Assembly: GCA_019828595.1 (NCBI GenBank)
Contig: JAHQRK010000004.1
Location: 3,844,001-3,908,000 of the forward strand
Source of the DNA: Aphanomyces cochlioides
Taxonomy: Eukaryota; Oomycota; Saprolegniomycetes; Saprolegniales; Verrucalvaceae
Reading direction: 5' to 3'
DNA: 64,000 nucleotides
A program made the position numbers and the translations under genes. How positions within the stretch are numbered: position 1 is the stretch's first letter; every line of letters starts with the position of its first letter. This document shows, in pieces, positions 49,871 to 61,703 of this stretch. Under the pieces are notes generated by a model, which was not told the origin of the DNA, did no database searches, and saw nothing but the letters and a program-made list of their open reading frames with translations.

Positions 49871-51890
49871 CTGCAATGGGGAGGTATATTAATAGACTTT
49901 CAATATCTACTAATACTAATATTGCCTACTAACGGCTCATCCCACTTCCAAATGCTTCAGCAGATTTTCTACTTTGGGCTTTGGAGTACAGCGATTTTTG
50001 ACTTGTTGAATAAATACTTGGGGCTTGTTAATTTGGGGCTGAAGGTTGGAGCGCGAGCAAAGTCGGGTACTTGGCTACCAGTGGGCGATAGACAGGTTGT
50101 CTATGCAAAGTATTGATTGCTGAAATTGCTTCCACTCGTTGAGGGCTGTCAACTTCTTGGAGGCGAAGCCATCTGCGGATCGATGCATGCCATCGGATGA
50201 AGCTGACTTCTTGCCAAATTTCTGGCGGAGGCGGCTTCTTCGATTCGAACTTGGCGGCGTTGTGCGTTGTCCAAATATAGTGAAGGTTGGAAGCACACAG
50301 AAGAGCCCAGAGCACAAACAGTATGTCTTGAAGCTGGCTACCGCGTTCGTTGACTTGAAAGCGGTCGATGTTGGTGATGGCAGTCCAATCGAAATTGACA
50401 CCGAAGCATCGCCAAGCGGTCGCGTGAAAACGCCAAAGGGGATACACGCGAGAGCAGGTGTGGAAGGCGTGGTGTTGGTTCTCCGGTGCGTCGCAATTGG
50501 TATAGACACAGCAAATTACGTCTGGCTGCTGAGGTTGCAAGTAGAACAAGCGCGAGTTGACAGGCAGCATGTTGAACAACAGTCGAAACCAAACGTCGCC
50601 ATGGAGGGGAGGCGGCCAACGGCATGTTTTGCGGATGAGTCGCACGTAGGTCGCAATATCTTGTTGCTCGACGCGGGACGATGTCGCCACTGGGTGCGGT
50701 TTTCCATCCGAAGGGGCGTGATGCGCCAAACGTGATACGAGTCGCTTGGGCCAACGCTCGAAGGATAGCAATTGATCTTTGAAAAGTGCCTTGAAAGGGT
50801 GACTTGTTGTATCGATATCGGTCAAAGCAGTTCCAGTTCGAACGCCAGACGTGCGGAGGACTTGGTCGAATATCTTGGTGAGGTGGCTATAAACTTGACC
50901 AGCACGTTCGGGTGCTGCAAATCCCATCGCGCCGTTCGCTTGTAACGTCACTTGTGCCGCACGGTTGTTGGATGACAGTCGATCAATAAACGCAGCTCTT
51001 GTAGGCCATGTCCCTTGCCGTGTCAAGAAGTCTTTGAGGCAGTGGAAACCGTTTTGAGACGCATGTCTACACCATCGACGACACAGAGCAGTCTTCACGA
51101 CATTTGATGTAGCACCCGCAGGACCAACTTGCAGAGCGGGGTAGGATGTCAGCCACACGGGGAGGTTCAAAAGTTCTTCGAGGCTTGGTGGCGAAGCGGT
51201 TCGCTTGGCCATAGGTGTGGCGGCCCATTGATGCCAAATGTCGTGCCAAAGAGGATGCAGCTCCCACAAAAACAACCACTTGGAGCTGTGGTTGGGGAAG
51301 TACGTGAGAAAGTCGAACGGGTGGGTGTCGCGATACAGCTTGTTCATGACACGGGAAAATTGTCTCTTGACAAGCAACTTCCATGGGGCAAATGTGTTGG
51401 GTGAATTGGGCTGCATCAAGAGTTGGAGCCGCAGCAGTCGCTGAGTCCGAAGCTTCGAAGCCACATGCGGAATACCGAGGCCGAGTTTTTGATCGAACTG
51501 CCACTTGCGGCAAATAGTTGAGCGATGATGGTCGGTGATTTGCGTCTTCCGACCAAGGATGTACTTGTTGACCATTCTTTGCCAAACGGCAACCATCGTT
51601 GGAGGCACATACACTGCAGCCGTGACATGCCATAACAACGACAACAACATGGTCGATACGATGAGTTTGCGGCCTTGGATGGTTCGCGCACGACTTCCCC
51701 ACGTTTGAAACGCAGCCAGAAACTTGTCGTTCAGTTGCTGGACTTGAAAATCGCGCGGCAGTCGGTGGCCAAAGAGAATACCAAGGTATTTCACTGGCTT
51801 CTCGCTCGGCAAGACGTTCAAGAGGCCACCATCGTCGATGTCTTCGATATCGAGATTGTTGTTGAGCGCCAAAGTCATGCACTTGGCAAC
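49871..51890 (-). mobile_element. Element A6 (family A, 5'-truncated, 2.0 kb)
   Basis: 3' UTR variant II, alleles SKKPPPP and FKDQ as in A5. The 5' break lies inside ORF2 after FADD. It is the oldest of a three-element stack (A6, B4, B5). Confidence 0.93.
50028..51890 (-). pseudogene. A6 ORF2, C-terminal fragment
   Basis: About 620 codons from VAKCMTLAL to the stop, open but lacking the endonuclease and the RT active site. Confidence 0.9.
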
Positions 51891-51904
51891 GCCGCGATAG
51901 CTCA
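51891..51904 (+). repeat. tRNA-Phe 5' stub between A6 and B4
   Basis: tRNA nt 1-14; the first G may also belong to A6 (microhomology). Confidence 0.95.
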
Positions 51905-52418
51905 ATGTCAATGGGGAGTCTATTTGTAGTTAATGTAAACTACAAACTAATATTGCCCGAAGGCTCATCCCATTTCCAACTGCTAGGCTGAATTGGAAAT
52001 CAATTTGGCTTTTCGTTTTCTTGATTCGCTGCGACGTTGGGACTTCGATTTCTTCGGTGTTTGTAAGCTTAACACGGCGAATATGTCGGATAAAACTGAC
52101 TCTTGGCATCTGACCCAGGGGGTATACATTTTCATTGTCTTGGATCATACATAGACTTCGGTCTATGCAGCGCTTGTATCGCTTGGCGAGGACCCAGCAA
52201 TGGGATGTTGAATCAGTGACAGAAACAACCAAGAATTCTCCGTCAGGCTCATCCAATATCGCTCTACAGATATCACGAATTGGATCACCCACCGATTGCT
52301 TGAGCAGTTGACGGGAGAATATGGCGTCGTTGTAGTGGAATCCATGTGTGTATGCCAGCTTGAGAAAATCATGCATCTTGGAAGGGGGAATGCCCGCGTC
52401 TTGAGGAACTCCATGGGC
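51905..52418 (-). mobile_element. Element B4 (family B, 0.5 kb 3' fragment)
   Basis: Only the 3' UTR and the end of ORF3 were copied. 5' break at 52417/52418, then a stub and B5. Confidence 0.93.
51983..52418 (-). pseudogene. B4 ORF3, C-terminal fragment, frameshifted
   Basis: Last ~145 codons of ORF3. An extra T near 52070 (GTAAGCTTAAC instead of GTAAGCTAAC) breaks the frame before the basic tail. Confidence 0.88.
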
Positions 52419-52432
52419 GCCGCGATAGCTCA
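52419..52432 (+). repeat. tRNA-Phe 5' stub between B4 and B5
   Basis: tRNA nt 1-14; target-site duplication of B5. Confidence 0.95.
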
Positions 52433-52510
52433 ATGTCAATGGGGAGTCTATTTGTAGTTAATGTAAACTACAAACTAATATTGCCCGAAGGCTCATCCCA
52501 TTTCCAACTG

Positions 52511-53726
52511 CTAGGCTGAATTGGTAATCAATTTGGCTTTTCGTTTTCTTGATTCGCTTCGACGTTGGGACTTCGATTTCTTCGGTGTTTGTAAGCTAAC
52601 ACGGCGAATATGTCGGATAAAACTGACTCTTGGCATCTGACCCAGGGGGTATACATTTTCATTGTCTTGGATCATACATAGACTTCGGTCTATGCAGCGC
52701 TTGTATCGCTTGGCGAGGACCCAGCAATGGGATGTTGAATCAGTGACAGAAACAACCAAGAATTCTCCGTCAGGCTCATCCAATATCGCTCTACAGATAT
52801 CACGAATTGGATCACCCACCGATTGCTTGAGCAGTTGACGGGAGAATATGGCGTCGTTGTAGTGGAATCCATGTGTGTATGCCAGCTTGAGAAAATCATG
52901 CATCTTGGAAGGGGGAATGCCCGCGTCTTGAGGAACTCCATGGGCCTCTTTGAAACCCGAAATGACTTCTTCGCTGAGCTCAAAATTGGAGACATTCAAA
53001 TTGGTAGCAACGATTCGGATTGCAGCCGCAAGACAAGATTTGTCACTGTTGTTGCCAATTTCTAGCCACAGAGGATCCATCGCTCGAAATTCAGCAAGCG
53101 TTTGGGGCGAGACCAGTGTTCGTGAGGAAGTGGGCTCCAGCTTGTCGCCATCGTTGGTACATCGCCACGGCTTCTTGACACCCGCTGAGGTCTTTTTCGT
53201 CGAACCAGTCTTTGTCGAGTCCATCCGGGCGTTGAAACTTCCAGTTGACTTGGTATTGAATAGTTGAAATTCGATTTCGCATTGATGCCACTTCGCGGTG
53301 GTCATCGATAAACAACACTTCATCGATGTCATCATCGTCGGTTGGAATTCGCAGAGTGCGTGGGCGGTTGGTTGGGGCATCAGCCGTTGTCGCATTCGTT
53401 TGTGGCCTGGCTGGAACAGAAACATCGTCCAATAGATCCATGAGGGATGGTAGCGGAGATCCATTGTCATTGCCCAAGGGGTCAAATTCGCGGGTGCTCG
53501 AGTTCAAAATGGACATATCAGGAGTAAATTGGTGTTCTTCAGTTGTAACTGGACTTGAAGGACGAGTGTCGGATGATTGCGTCATAGGTACAGAAATCTC
53601 AACTCCATCCACTCCCTCAAGAGTAATCCCTGGAGACATCGAGCTCCCCACACCTCGTGTAGTTATGGGTCTCGACGTCTGCGCGGGGAGTACGCTATCG
53701 GCAGTGAAAATCGTTGAAGCTTCCAT
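52511..53726 (-). pseudogene. B5 ORF3, frameshifted
   Basis: Same extra T as B1 (near 53102, GCGTTTGGGG) between the chromodomain and peptidase-like parts. Private change near the C-terminus (ITNSA instead of ISNSA). Confidence 0.88.
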
Positions 53727-53939
53727 TGTTGTTGTCTTGGGTAAAATCAAAAGTGAGTCTTGGAGAATTGTTTTGAGATTCTCACTGAACTTATTCTCAG
53801 TTGCGACACTTGAGTCAGGCACGATTTGATTGGGCAGTGAAATGTTTTGCGCGGATCGTGAGTGATGGTCGCCAGGATTCCCAATCAAAAATTCAGCTGG
53901 GATACCAAGTCAAGAATACAGCTGGGGCTTGTAATCAAA

Positions 53940-56900
53940 TTACTGGTGTTCAACTCGAAAAGACATGGGATATTTTTCGAATAGCTCGTTGTATCCAGCT
54001 TGAGAGAAAAGGACTGAGACCGCTTCGATGATGTTTCGATAGTCGAAGTCGTCAGGCGAGAGCAAACGAATTGTTCGCCTGATGGAAGCTGTCCAACTGA
54101 CAAATATAATCTCGTTCCATAGTAAAATCGGTAGAGGCCTTTTGCCATCGAACTTGGTTGCATTTCTTTGAGTCCATAAGGAGTACGTGATGGAAGCACA
54201 AAGGAGGGACCATAATTTGAATAATGCGTCATGCAGGTGTTTTCCTCGCGTATTGGTCTTGAAGCGACTGATATTCGTGGTGGTTGCCCAATCAAACTTA
54301 ACACCATAAGCACTCCATGCTCGCTCTTGGAACATCCAAACTTGATGTACATGATGACATGTATGGAAGGCATGATGAAAAGTCTCAACATCCGAGCAAT
54401 CTTCATAGACACAACAAATAGCGTCAGGGTTTTGGATCTGCATATAGGAAAACCTCGAGTTGACGGGTAACATCTTCATGTGCAATCGAAACCATACATC
54501 GCCTTGAACAGGTGGAGGTAGATTACACACAGTACGAATGAGACGGATATACTTTGCTATGTCTTTGTCAGTTCTTGTCGTAGTCTTCATAGGATGTATA
54601 GCTTCAGTCTGGGGGGCGTGGTAAGCTAAATGCACCACGTTTTTCTTGGGCCACGACTCGAAAGGTAAATCAGCATCCTTGATTCTGGCTGTAAACGGAT
54701 GTTGACAAGTCGGGACATTAGGCAGTGGCGACCCTTGCCGAATGTCAAACGATCGAACAACTTTGTCGAAGATTCGTGTGAGTTGATTGTAAATGTCGGT
54801 TGTGCGGGGCAATGTGGCAAAGTCCATGACTCCGTCCTGGTTTAGACAAACTTGGGCAGCTGGATTGTTCGACGACATTCGGTTCACGAACATGGTCTCT
54901 GTTGGCCAAGCGCCATGTGGGGTCAGGAAATCCTTCAGGCATCTGAGACCATTTTTGGCCCCGTGGCGGCACCAGAGACGCATGTCTTCATCTTTCACGA
55001 CATTTGCTAACATCTTAGCAGAGCCGAAGTGCATTGCGTCGTAGGCTGTGAGCCATACCGGGAGGTTCAGTACCGTGTCGAGATTTGGAGGCACGCCGAT
55101 TCGCTTACTCATGTCTGTGGCTGACCAATGTTTCCAAGTATCAAGCCACAGTGGATGGAGCTCGCGAAGCAAAAGCCACTTGGAGCTTGCATTTGGGTAG
55201 TATGAAAGAAAATCGAATGGGTGACTGTCTCGGAATAACTGATGTATTGTGCGGCTAAATTGTCGCTGTACAAGTTTCTTCCACACCAGGATTTCACCAG
55301 GAGAATCGGCAGACATAAAGAGCTGTAAACGAAGAAGGCGTTGTGTTCGCAGCCTCGATGCAATGTGGGGGATTCCCAGGCCTAAAGGCTTGTCGTACTG
55401 CCACCTTCTATGGATTGAGGGACGGTAACTCTCATCGAGCTGGGTCTTGCGGCAAAGTATGAACTTGTTTAACATTTGTTGCCACGTAACGACCATAGCA
55501 GGAGGCACAGGTACAACGGCTGTTACATGCCACAACATAGATAGCAACATCGTGGAGGCAATAAGCTTTCGGCCCTGCAATGTCCTTGCTCGTTTACCCC
55601 ATAGTTGAAAGGACGAGATGAATTTGTCGTTGAGTTTTTGAAGTTGGGAGTCAGCCGAAAGTCGATGGCCAAAGAGAATACCAAGATATTTCGTACACTG
55701 ACCAGTTGGTACGATATTGAGCAAACCATCTGCTTCGATGTCTTCTTGATCGAGATGGTCGTTGAGAACCAAGGTCATGCACTTGGAACGATTCAGACGG
55801 GCCCCTGAAGCCGTGCAAAACTCTTCCACAATTGCCATTTGCTCCACAGCAGATTGCAGCGAGTTTGATAACAACGTCGAGTCGTCGGCAAAGAATATAC
55901 TCGTAATAACTGAGTCGTGGGGAGAGCGATTCCAAGATGTGGGGACGCTCGGAGCATCTCACCAAGAGGTTCTAGGTATAGGACGAACAGTAGGCATGAT
56001 AAAGGACAGCCTTGTTTGACGCCTCGGGTAGGTCGGATCTTAGGGCCAAGCTCGCCATTGAAGATGATCTGGACCAAAGGTGAGTCGTACAAAAGAGCTA
56101 CCCACGCAATGAAACCATCACCAGTGTTGACTTCTCTCAGCACATCAAGCATAAATTCTCGATCCACCATGTCGTACGCTTTCGAAAAGTCAAGGAATGT
56201 TGCATAGTAGTCGTGATCTTCGTTGGTGCAAAACGTTTGCAAAGTTTGCACAAGCAGGACGTGGTCATGCAGCCGTCGTCCTGGGACAAAGCCAGCTTGA
56301 CTTGGGTGAATGAGATGAGGAGCTACTGTAGCCAGGCGATAAGCGAGGGCACGGGATAGTATCTTCACCTCCACTGACATGAGTGCAATAGGTCGGTAGT
56401 TTCCAGGATCGCCTCGATCACCAGCTTTGAAGAGCAGAGCCACAGCACTACGCCTTTGTTGAAGGAGTAGTTTACCGTGGTGGTGAAGTTGGTAGTTGAA
56501 GACCCTGACCAGGATTTCGGAGAAAGCCTCGGGTGCTACTTGGAAGAAGGCCGCTGGCCATCCATCAGGACCAGGAGACTTGTTTGGACTCATTGTCTTG
56601 AGAGCACTACACAGCTCGGCTGCTGTGATAGGTCTGTCTAGCTCCTCGCGTTGCTCATCATTGAGTTTGCGGGAGATAAACCGTATGACAGCCCTCCGCC
56701 TCGCCCGGTTTAGCCGAGGTTGTTCGCCACGAGTGGTAGTCATTATTGCCTTCCAATGGGCAGTGAATCTCTCTTTGATAGTGGTAGGATCAGACACGGG
56801 AATGCCATCGACGTTGACCGTCGTGATAGGAACCTTGAGTCCTTGTGGCCTTCGAAAGAAGTGGCTCGTACCGCGTTCGTTGATATTTGCATGAAAATCG

Positions 56901-58054
56901 AATTGCTGATCCATGCGGTATTGGCGATATTCGATTCTTGCGTTTTCCAGCGCCAACCGAGTAGCATCAACGGCAGCCTCGTCGAGCAAGCCAGCTTCGT
57001 ATGATCGTTGTGCAGATATATGTCTCAGTTTCAGGCTTTTGAGCTCGTGTTGCATGGATTGGAGGTGGTGGCGATGACATTGTTGTAAACGTCGTTTGAT
57101 TCGCTTAAGCCACCCATACCAGACGGCTCCCATGTTTGTCGATTCGTCCGCACGCATCTCAGAGAGGAGGTGTGATGCCTCTTCTCGTATGGCTTTGATG
57201 ACGAGCGGGTCTTTGAGTAGCTCTCTCGGCAGCCTCCAGTAGCCACGGGTCGTGGGTGTATGACTTGTAGAGAGAACGACAGTGTGCTCCAAGTGATCTC
57301 CGGCAAAGCTGTTAGTGGCATATTTTGAGCTTTGGTAGGATTGGGCAACTAAATCTTGGTCAATGAACCAGTAGTCCAGACGATTGCTTCGTCCTGGACC
57401 GCTTGCCAGTCTTTCGTGAGGGTGGTGTAGGCGCCACGCGTCGATGACTCCTAGTTGTGACAGCCAGGCAAGACATTCGACTTTTCCAAAGGTGTGATCT
57501 TGCCGTGGTTTGGAAGCATCGAGGTGTTCGTTGACAGGAAGGTTAAAATCTCCCCCAACCAGGTGTACACTGTTAGCTTCAAAAGCGCGAGGGAGACTGT
57601 CAAAGAAACTAGCCCGATGTTGAGGGGTAACTGGCGCGTAAATGTTGTGGATGTAGACTGGGGTTTCATCCCAGTACGTTTTGATCACAATATAACGGCC
57701 AGGGATATCGTGTTGTGATAAGTGCACCAGGCTTGAGAATCCAGGCATCGATTCGTGAAAGTATGATGCAACGCCACATCGACGGTTGTTCAAATTGTCC
57801 GTGCGGGTTGTTCGTAAGTCGTTGGTAAAAAGTTTGTACTTGCTAACACCCACTTCGTTGTCGAGGTGAGTGTGGAAAGTGTCAAGATGTTTTGCGTTGT
57901 TGAGTTTCGTTTCTTGAAAGAGAACAGCTTGTGTCGGTTTCCGAAGACGCCGTGCAACAAGATGTCCGTTTTCTTTCAGCCCATTGAGGTTGCTCGTCGT
58001 CACTTCAAGTATGGGGAGCTTGACAAAATGACCAGCCGCGACCACTTTAGCCAC
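53940..58054 (-). pseudogene. B5 ORF2, frameshifted
   Basis: Full-length ORF2 with a 1-nt deletion in a G run near 55921 (GTGGGGAGAG instead of GTGGGGGAGAG), just upstream of the FADD motif. The endonuclease and first RT blocks are in one frame, FADD and the C-terminus in another. As in B3, no ATG near the start. Confidence 0.9.
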
Positions 58055-60512
58055 GGGAAGCGATCGTTGTGAGATCCGCTAGGTCGCCGTGAATTAAAGT
58101 AGGTTCGCTTGGGTGAAACATGACTTGATTGTGGAGAGTGATATCCAAATCGTTGCTTTCGTGTAGTTGAAGGATTTTTGTCATGATGTGACACATCGAT
58201 TCTCCGTCGCCAGTGTACATGAATTCCATTCTGTTCCATATGTGGAGGCCAAGGTCGGTGTACATCAGGAGTGACATGAGCGTTTCGGAGGATAGACTGC
58301 GTTTACCAAGGCGAGAGGGTAACGCTGTCACTGGACTTTTTGTTGAGGCCAAAATTGCCGCATCGCTATTGAAATATAGTGGAGCATGAACTGCCATCAA
58401 TACTTCTGCAATGGCCAGCACTTCTTCGACTTCAACTCTGTTGAGGACGATGTCATCATCGGTGATGATTGCCTCGATGAGTGGGAGGTTGTTGACCATC
58501 TTCTGGTCACTGAACACCGAGATCACGTGGTCGTGAGTGATTGGAGTGCCGAACGTTGCCTCGTAGAGCTGACCAAAAGATTTTGTGCCACCACCAGACG
58601 CTCTTAGCCAACGATTAAGCAGTCGAAGACGAACAAAGTATTCGAAGCTGTCACGATTGGAGACAAAAATTTGGTGCAGTTGCAGTCCAAATTCGATTGG
58701 CGCACGTTCTAGATGGATGCAGATCGTGTCAACACGCCCGTCCGTAATCAATTTCAATAAGTTGAAGGAATCGTGCGCTAACGCTTCCTTAACTTGGGCC
58801 GGGATATGTTGTGGTGCGTTTTGAGCCTTGGTGTCAAGGTCGTTGAGCTCGGCAAGTATGGCATCGAGAGACTTCTCAAACCTTTGGATTGAGCCCTCGT
58901 GGGGTTTGATCCCGCTAATGAACTCTTCAGCGGCAACGTGCACCTTGTCACCAGATTTGAGTGTCAGCTTTGGAACAATTACTTTGACAGTGGTGTTGCC
59001 AACTGTCGTTTCGTGTTCCTCGGGCTCAACATTAGCGCGTTCGTCCAGAGCCGCAAACATGTTCGGGGAGATCCAAGGACGATCAGGAGCTGGGATTGAG
59101 CCAGCGGAGATTGGGGTTTTCTTTCTTTTGCCTGTAGTTTGAACTTCAGTCCATTCCTTGTTGCTGTCTCGGGTCGTTTTCTGCCGTTTGGCAGTGGATG
59201 TCGAGACAGCGGCGTCTCCCCGTGGGCGGTGAGGGGTTGCGTGAAGTCCATGTTGGGTGGCGATTACATCGAGGTCAAGGCGCGCGAGCTTCTTGTCACG
59301 GTAAAACCATCCTTGACCAAACACGCGGAGGCACCGACCCTTGAAAATGAATTCTTCAATTGATCGACCGTCATTGTGCATAGATTCGGGTATAGCTGTC
59401 CCTTCAAAATACAAGCGATAACGAGAGCTAGCCAAGCCAGTCGTCGAGGAAACTGTGGAGTATGAGCCCCACAAAAAGCGCGGCTCAAGCTTTGACATGA
59501 TGCTGAACATGAGACGTTCTTCATCCTGTCCTTGGAGACCAGATGGGATATCGATGAAATATCCATCAAGTATATGGGGCTCAGTCATGACAAATCTCTG
59601 AGAGCTGCCATCCTTTGCCACTTGGATCTTGAGAGAGACTCCACGCAGCTTTTTAAGAGCATCTTCAGAGGCTATGCCCCACTTGAGAAGACGATTGGAG
59701 ACATCTTTCTCGCACTTGATGACATCGACAAATGCATCGTCCAAATCAAGCGCTTGGTTGTCAAACAATAGAGATGTCATTGCCTTGGAGATGTCGATGT
59801 ATTTGGTGTATTGGCCAGTGGACATTTGTAGCCAGCCAACAACATCTCTGGGGGAATGTTTTTGGATGGGCAAAGTGTCGTCAAACGTGAGAGATCCTGT
59901 CGCGCGTTTTTGCAACAAGGACGCCAGCTCGGCCATAGTTGGTCGATAATGGCCGACGTCACTGTTCCGCTGAGCCTTGGCAGATTTAGCTCTCTGCTTG
60001 GCTTGGAATTCCCACACGCATTCGTTTGGCTTTTTGGTCGAGGTGTTCGACTCGGGTGGTATTGGCACAGAGCGTGTTGTAGCAGGAGGCGAGGCATCGA
60101 TTTGAGCTTCAGGCTCCATTTCCACATCAACATTGGTGTCGCGAATCGATTGGTCTTCAGAGCGCGGCTCCAGCTCAGTGGCTTGAGTAATCGGTGGGGT
60201 ATGTGGTTGGTTGTTGTTGGAGATATCCTCTATGTCTTCATCAGGCATCGGAGAAACATTATCCTTGTTGACAGTTTTGTCGCTGGTACGAGCGCTTGGT
60301 AATGGCACGCGACCACCGAGTGTAGCAAGACGTATGGGCGGTTGAGCAGCAGGCGGAGTTTTGTCGATGATTGAGTCAGGTTCATCGTCATCATCATCGT
60401 CAACAATCACCTCCATGATACTAGAAGCGTCCGAGGTATTGCGAAAGGGAGAGACAGAAAAAGCTGAGGGCTTGTGTGCATGAGCACGGCTGGAAGAGCG
60501 GGTAGTCGCCAT
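58047..60512 (-). CDS. B5 ORF1: retrotransposon RNP protein (intact)
   Basis: 821 aa from the ATG at 60512. N-terminal ~165 residues disordered, with an acidic run (VDDDDDDEPDS). Conserved region TMAELASLLQKRATGSLTFD, IQKHS and GWLQM as in family A; probable RRM-like core with GYFIDIP, SRYRLYFEG and FKGRCLRVFGQGW; basic KRQK and GKRKK; ISPNMFAALDE; and an α-helical C-terminal domain ending TTIASRG. The N-terminus is shorter than in family A, and no zinc knuckle is present. The stop codon TAA lies inside the start of the ORF2 frame. Confidence 0.85.
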   Translation of the reverse strand: MATTRSSSRAHAHKPSAFSVSPFRNTSDASSIMEVIVDDDDDDEPDSIIDKTPPAAQPPIRLATLGGRVPLPSARTSDKTVNKDNVSPMPDEDIEDISNNNQPHTPPITQATELEPRSEDQSIRDTNVDVEMEPEAQIDASPPATTRSVPIPPESNTSTKKPNECVWEFQAKQRAKSAKAQRNSDVGHYRPTMAELASLLQKRATGSLTFDDTLPIQKHSPRDVVGWLQMSTGQYTKYIDISKAMTSLLFDNQALDLDDAFVDVIKCEKDVSNRLLKWGIASEDALKKLRGVSLKIQVAKDGSSQRFVMTEPHILDGYFIDIPSGLQGQDEERLMFSIMSKLEPRFLWGSYSTVSSTTGLASSRYRLYFEGTAIPESMHNDGRSIEEFIFKGRCLRVFGQGWFYRDKKLARLDLDVIATQHGLHATPHRPRGDAAVSTSTAKRQKTTRDSNKEWTEVQTTGKRKKTPISAGSIPAPDRPWISPNMFAALDERANVEPEEHETTVGNTTVKVIVPKLTLKSGDKVHVAAEEFISGIKPHEGSIQRFEKSLDAILAELNDLDTKAQNAPQHIPAQVKEALAHDSFNLLKLITDGRVDTICIHLERAPIEFGLQLHQIFVSNRDSFEYFVRLRLLNRWLRASGGGTKSFGQLYEATFGTPITHDHVISVFSDQKMVNNLPLIEAIITDDDIVLNRVEVEEVLAIAEVLMAVHAPLYFNSDAAILASTKSPVTALPSRLGKRSLSSETLMSLLMYTDLGLHIWNRMEFMYTGDGESMCHIMTKILQLHESNDLDITLHNQVMFHPSEPTLIHGDLADLTTIASRG

Positions 60513-60565
60513 GTTGTCAGTTTTGGACAGTGGTACTGCGGGGTAGCTGGCAAATTGGAAACTGC
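60513..60565 (-). promoter_or_regulatory. Family B 5' UTR/leader (B5)
   Basis: 53 nt; 60529-60563 matches the leaders of A5 and B3. The last two bases before the tRNA are GC rather than C, which may be untemplated or part of the duplication. Confidence 0.5.
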
Positions 60566-60613
<48 letters not shown>

Positions 60614-60638
60614 ACTGGTTCGATCCCGGTTCGTGGCA
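60566..60638 (+). tRNA. tRNA-Phe: tRNA-Phe (GAA), unit 8
   Basis: Identical to copy 1; 5' flank is the B5 leader, terminator TTGTTTT at 60639-60645. Confidence 0.98.
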
Positions 60639-61689
60639 TTGTTTTCACCACCACGCCTGCTTTTTCATTCACAACATCGCACCCTTCTTTTACACCACGG
60701 AGCGCACTTACACGCGCACACACTAACACATTGGACTTGTCCATTTCATTCACAACTCACACACCAACATAACCATGGACTGCACCTTTTACACTGCCAT
60801 TCAAATTGCAAAGACAAAACACAGCATCCACGCACAGAATGCGATGCCATACATTCCTCCAAAGTCTCACGCCCAAGCTTGTCTCGCTCCTCTCTCAACG
60901 ATCGAATGAAGCACAACTCATTCTCATGTCTTACTCTCGACAGCACACACAACCAAAATGGCGTCTAAGCAAGACGTTGATGTTTTCAGCGACAATACAC
61001 ATTACAAGGCGATGGCTTCCTTCAGGACAGCACACACTTAACAATCATACGCGGAGGAGTTCCATCATGTAGAGGCCATGCATCATATGCTGGACGTCGT
61101 ATCGTGTTCTCTTCAAAGAGCTATGAATAGAAAGAACGACCCATCCAATGCATGTGAAAGTTGCACGTAATGTGGAGCAAGCATACGTTGTCCACACTGA
61201 TTCAAGTTCGACGAGGAGAATACTCTATGCTCCAAAAAGTGCTCTTTTGACGACTTCTCGAGGCGAGGGACAATGACCCTCGATTTCTGTCAATATTCCG
61301 ATCTCATTCGAATCCCTCCTGTGGATAGTTCTTTCAACCACACATCGTTTGCTTTCTGAGCTACAAGACTCTAGATATTACTGTAGGATGAGTTTTTATG
61401 TCATTGCTTTAAAGTATATGTCATAGCATGGGAATCGCCAGAAGAAAGGACCATGACGTGGTTAGCGAAGCATGGGCAGACGAGTGTATTCCCTGTGATG
61501 TGGAAATGAAACGGGATACTTTGTAGTATGGGATGTCAGTTAGTTGACAATGGTGTGTTTGAGTGTGCGTGTTGTTGCATAAGCTGAAGGAGGTAGTGTT
61601 CAGGGTGTATGGGAGGTGTTGTCAGGTGTGTGTATGTGTGTGGAAGAGGACGTGCGAGTGTGTGTGCATGGTCCTATGGAAGCATATAC
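60639..61689. repeat. Array spacer, unit 8
   Basis: 1,051 bp, same content as the other spacers. Confidence 0.9.
60775..61359 (+). pseudogene. Decayed coding-like frame in spacer, unit 8
   Basis: Same frame and stops as at 7564-8148. Confidence 0.33.
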
Positions 61690-61703
61690 GCCGCGATAGC
61701 TCA
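61690..61703 (+). repeat. tRNA-Phe 5' stub left of A7
   Basis: tRNA nt 1-14 joined to the 3' end of A7. Confidence 0.95.

Larger units (their letters stand above)
52433..60565 (-). mobile_element. Element B5: full-length family B retrotransposon (8.13 kb, ORF2 and ORF3 frameshifted)
   Basis: Complete in length, from a tRNA stub to intact tRNA-Phe 8. ORF1 is intact, ORF2 and ORF3 each carry a 1-nt indel. Complementary to B3, where ORF1 is broken and the other two ORFs are intact. Confidence 0.95.

Noticed and set aside
52511..53485. 324-aa frame starting MTPWAMTMDL
   Set aside because: Formed by the ORF3 frameshift in B5 (same in B1 at 14229-15203); its N-terminal part is an out-of-frame reading.
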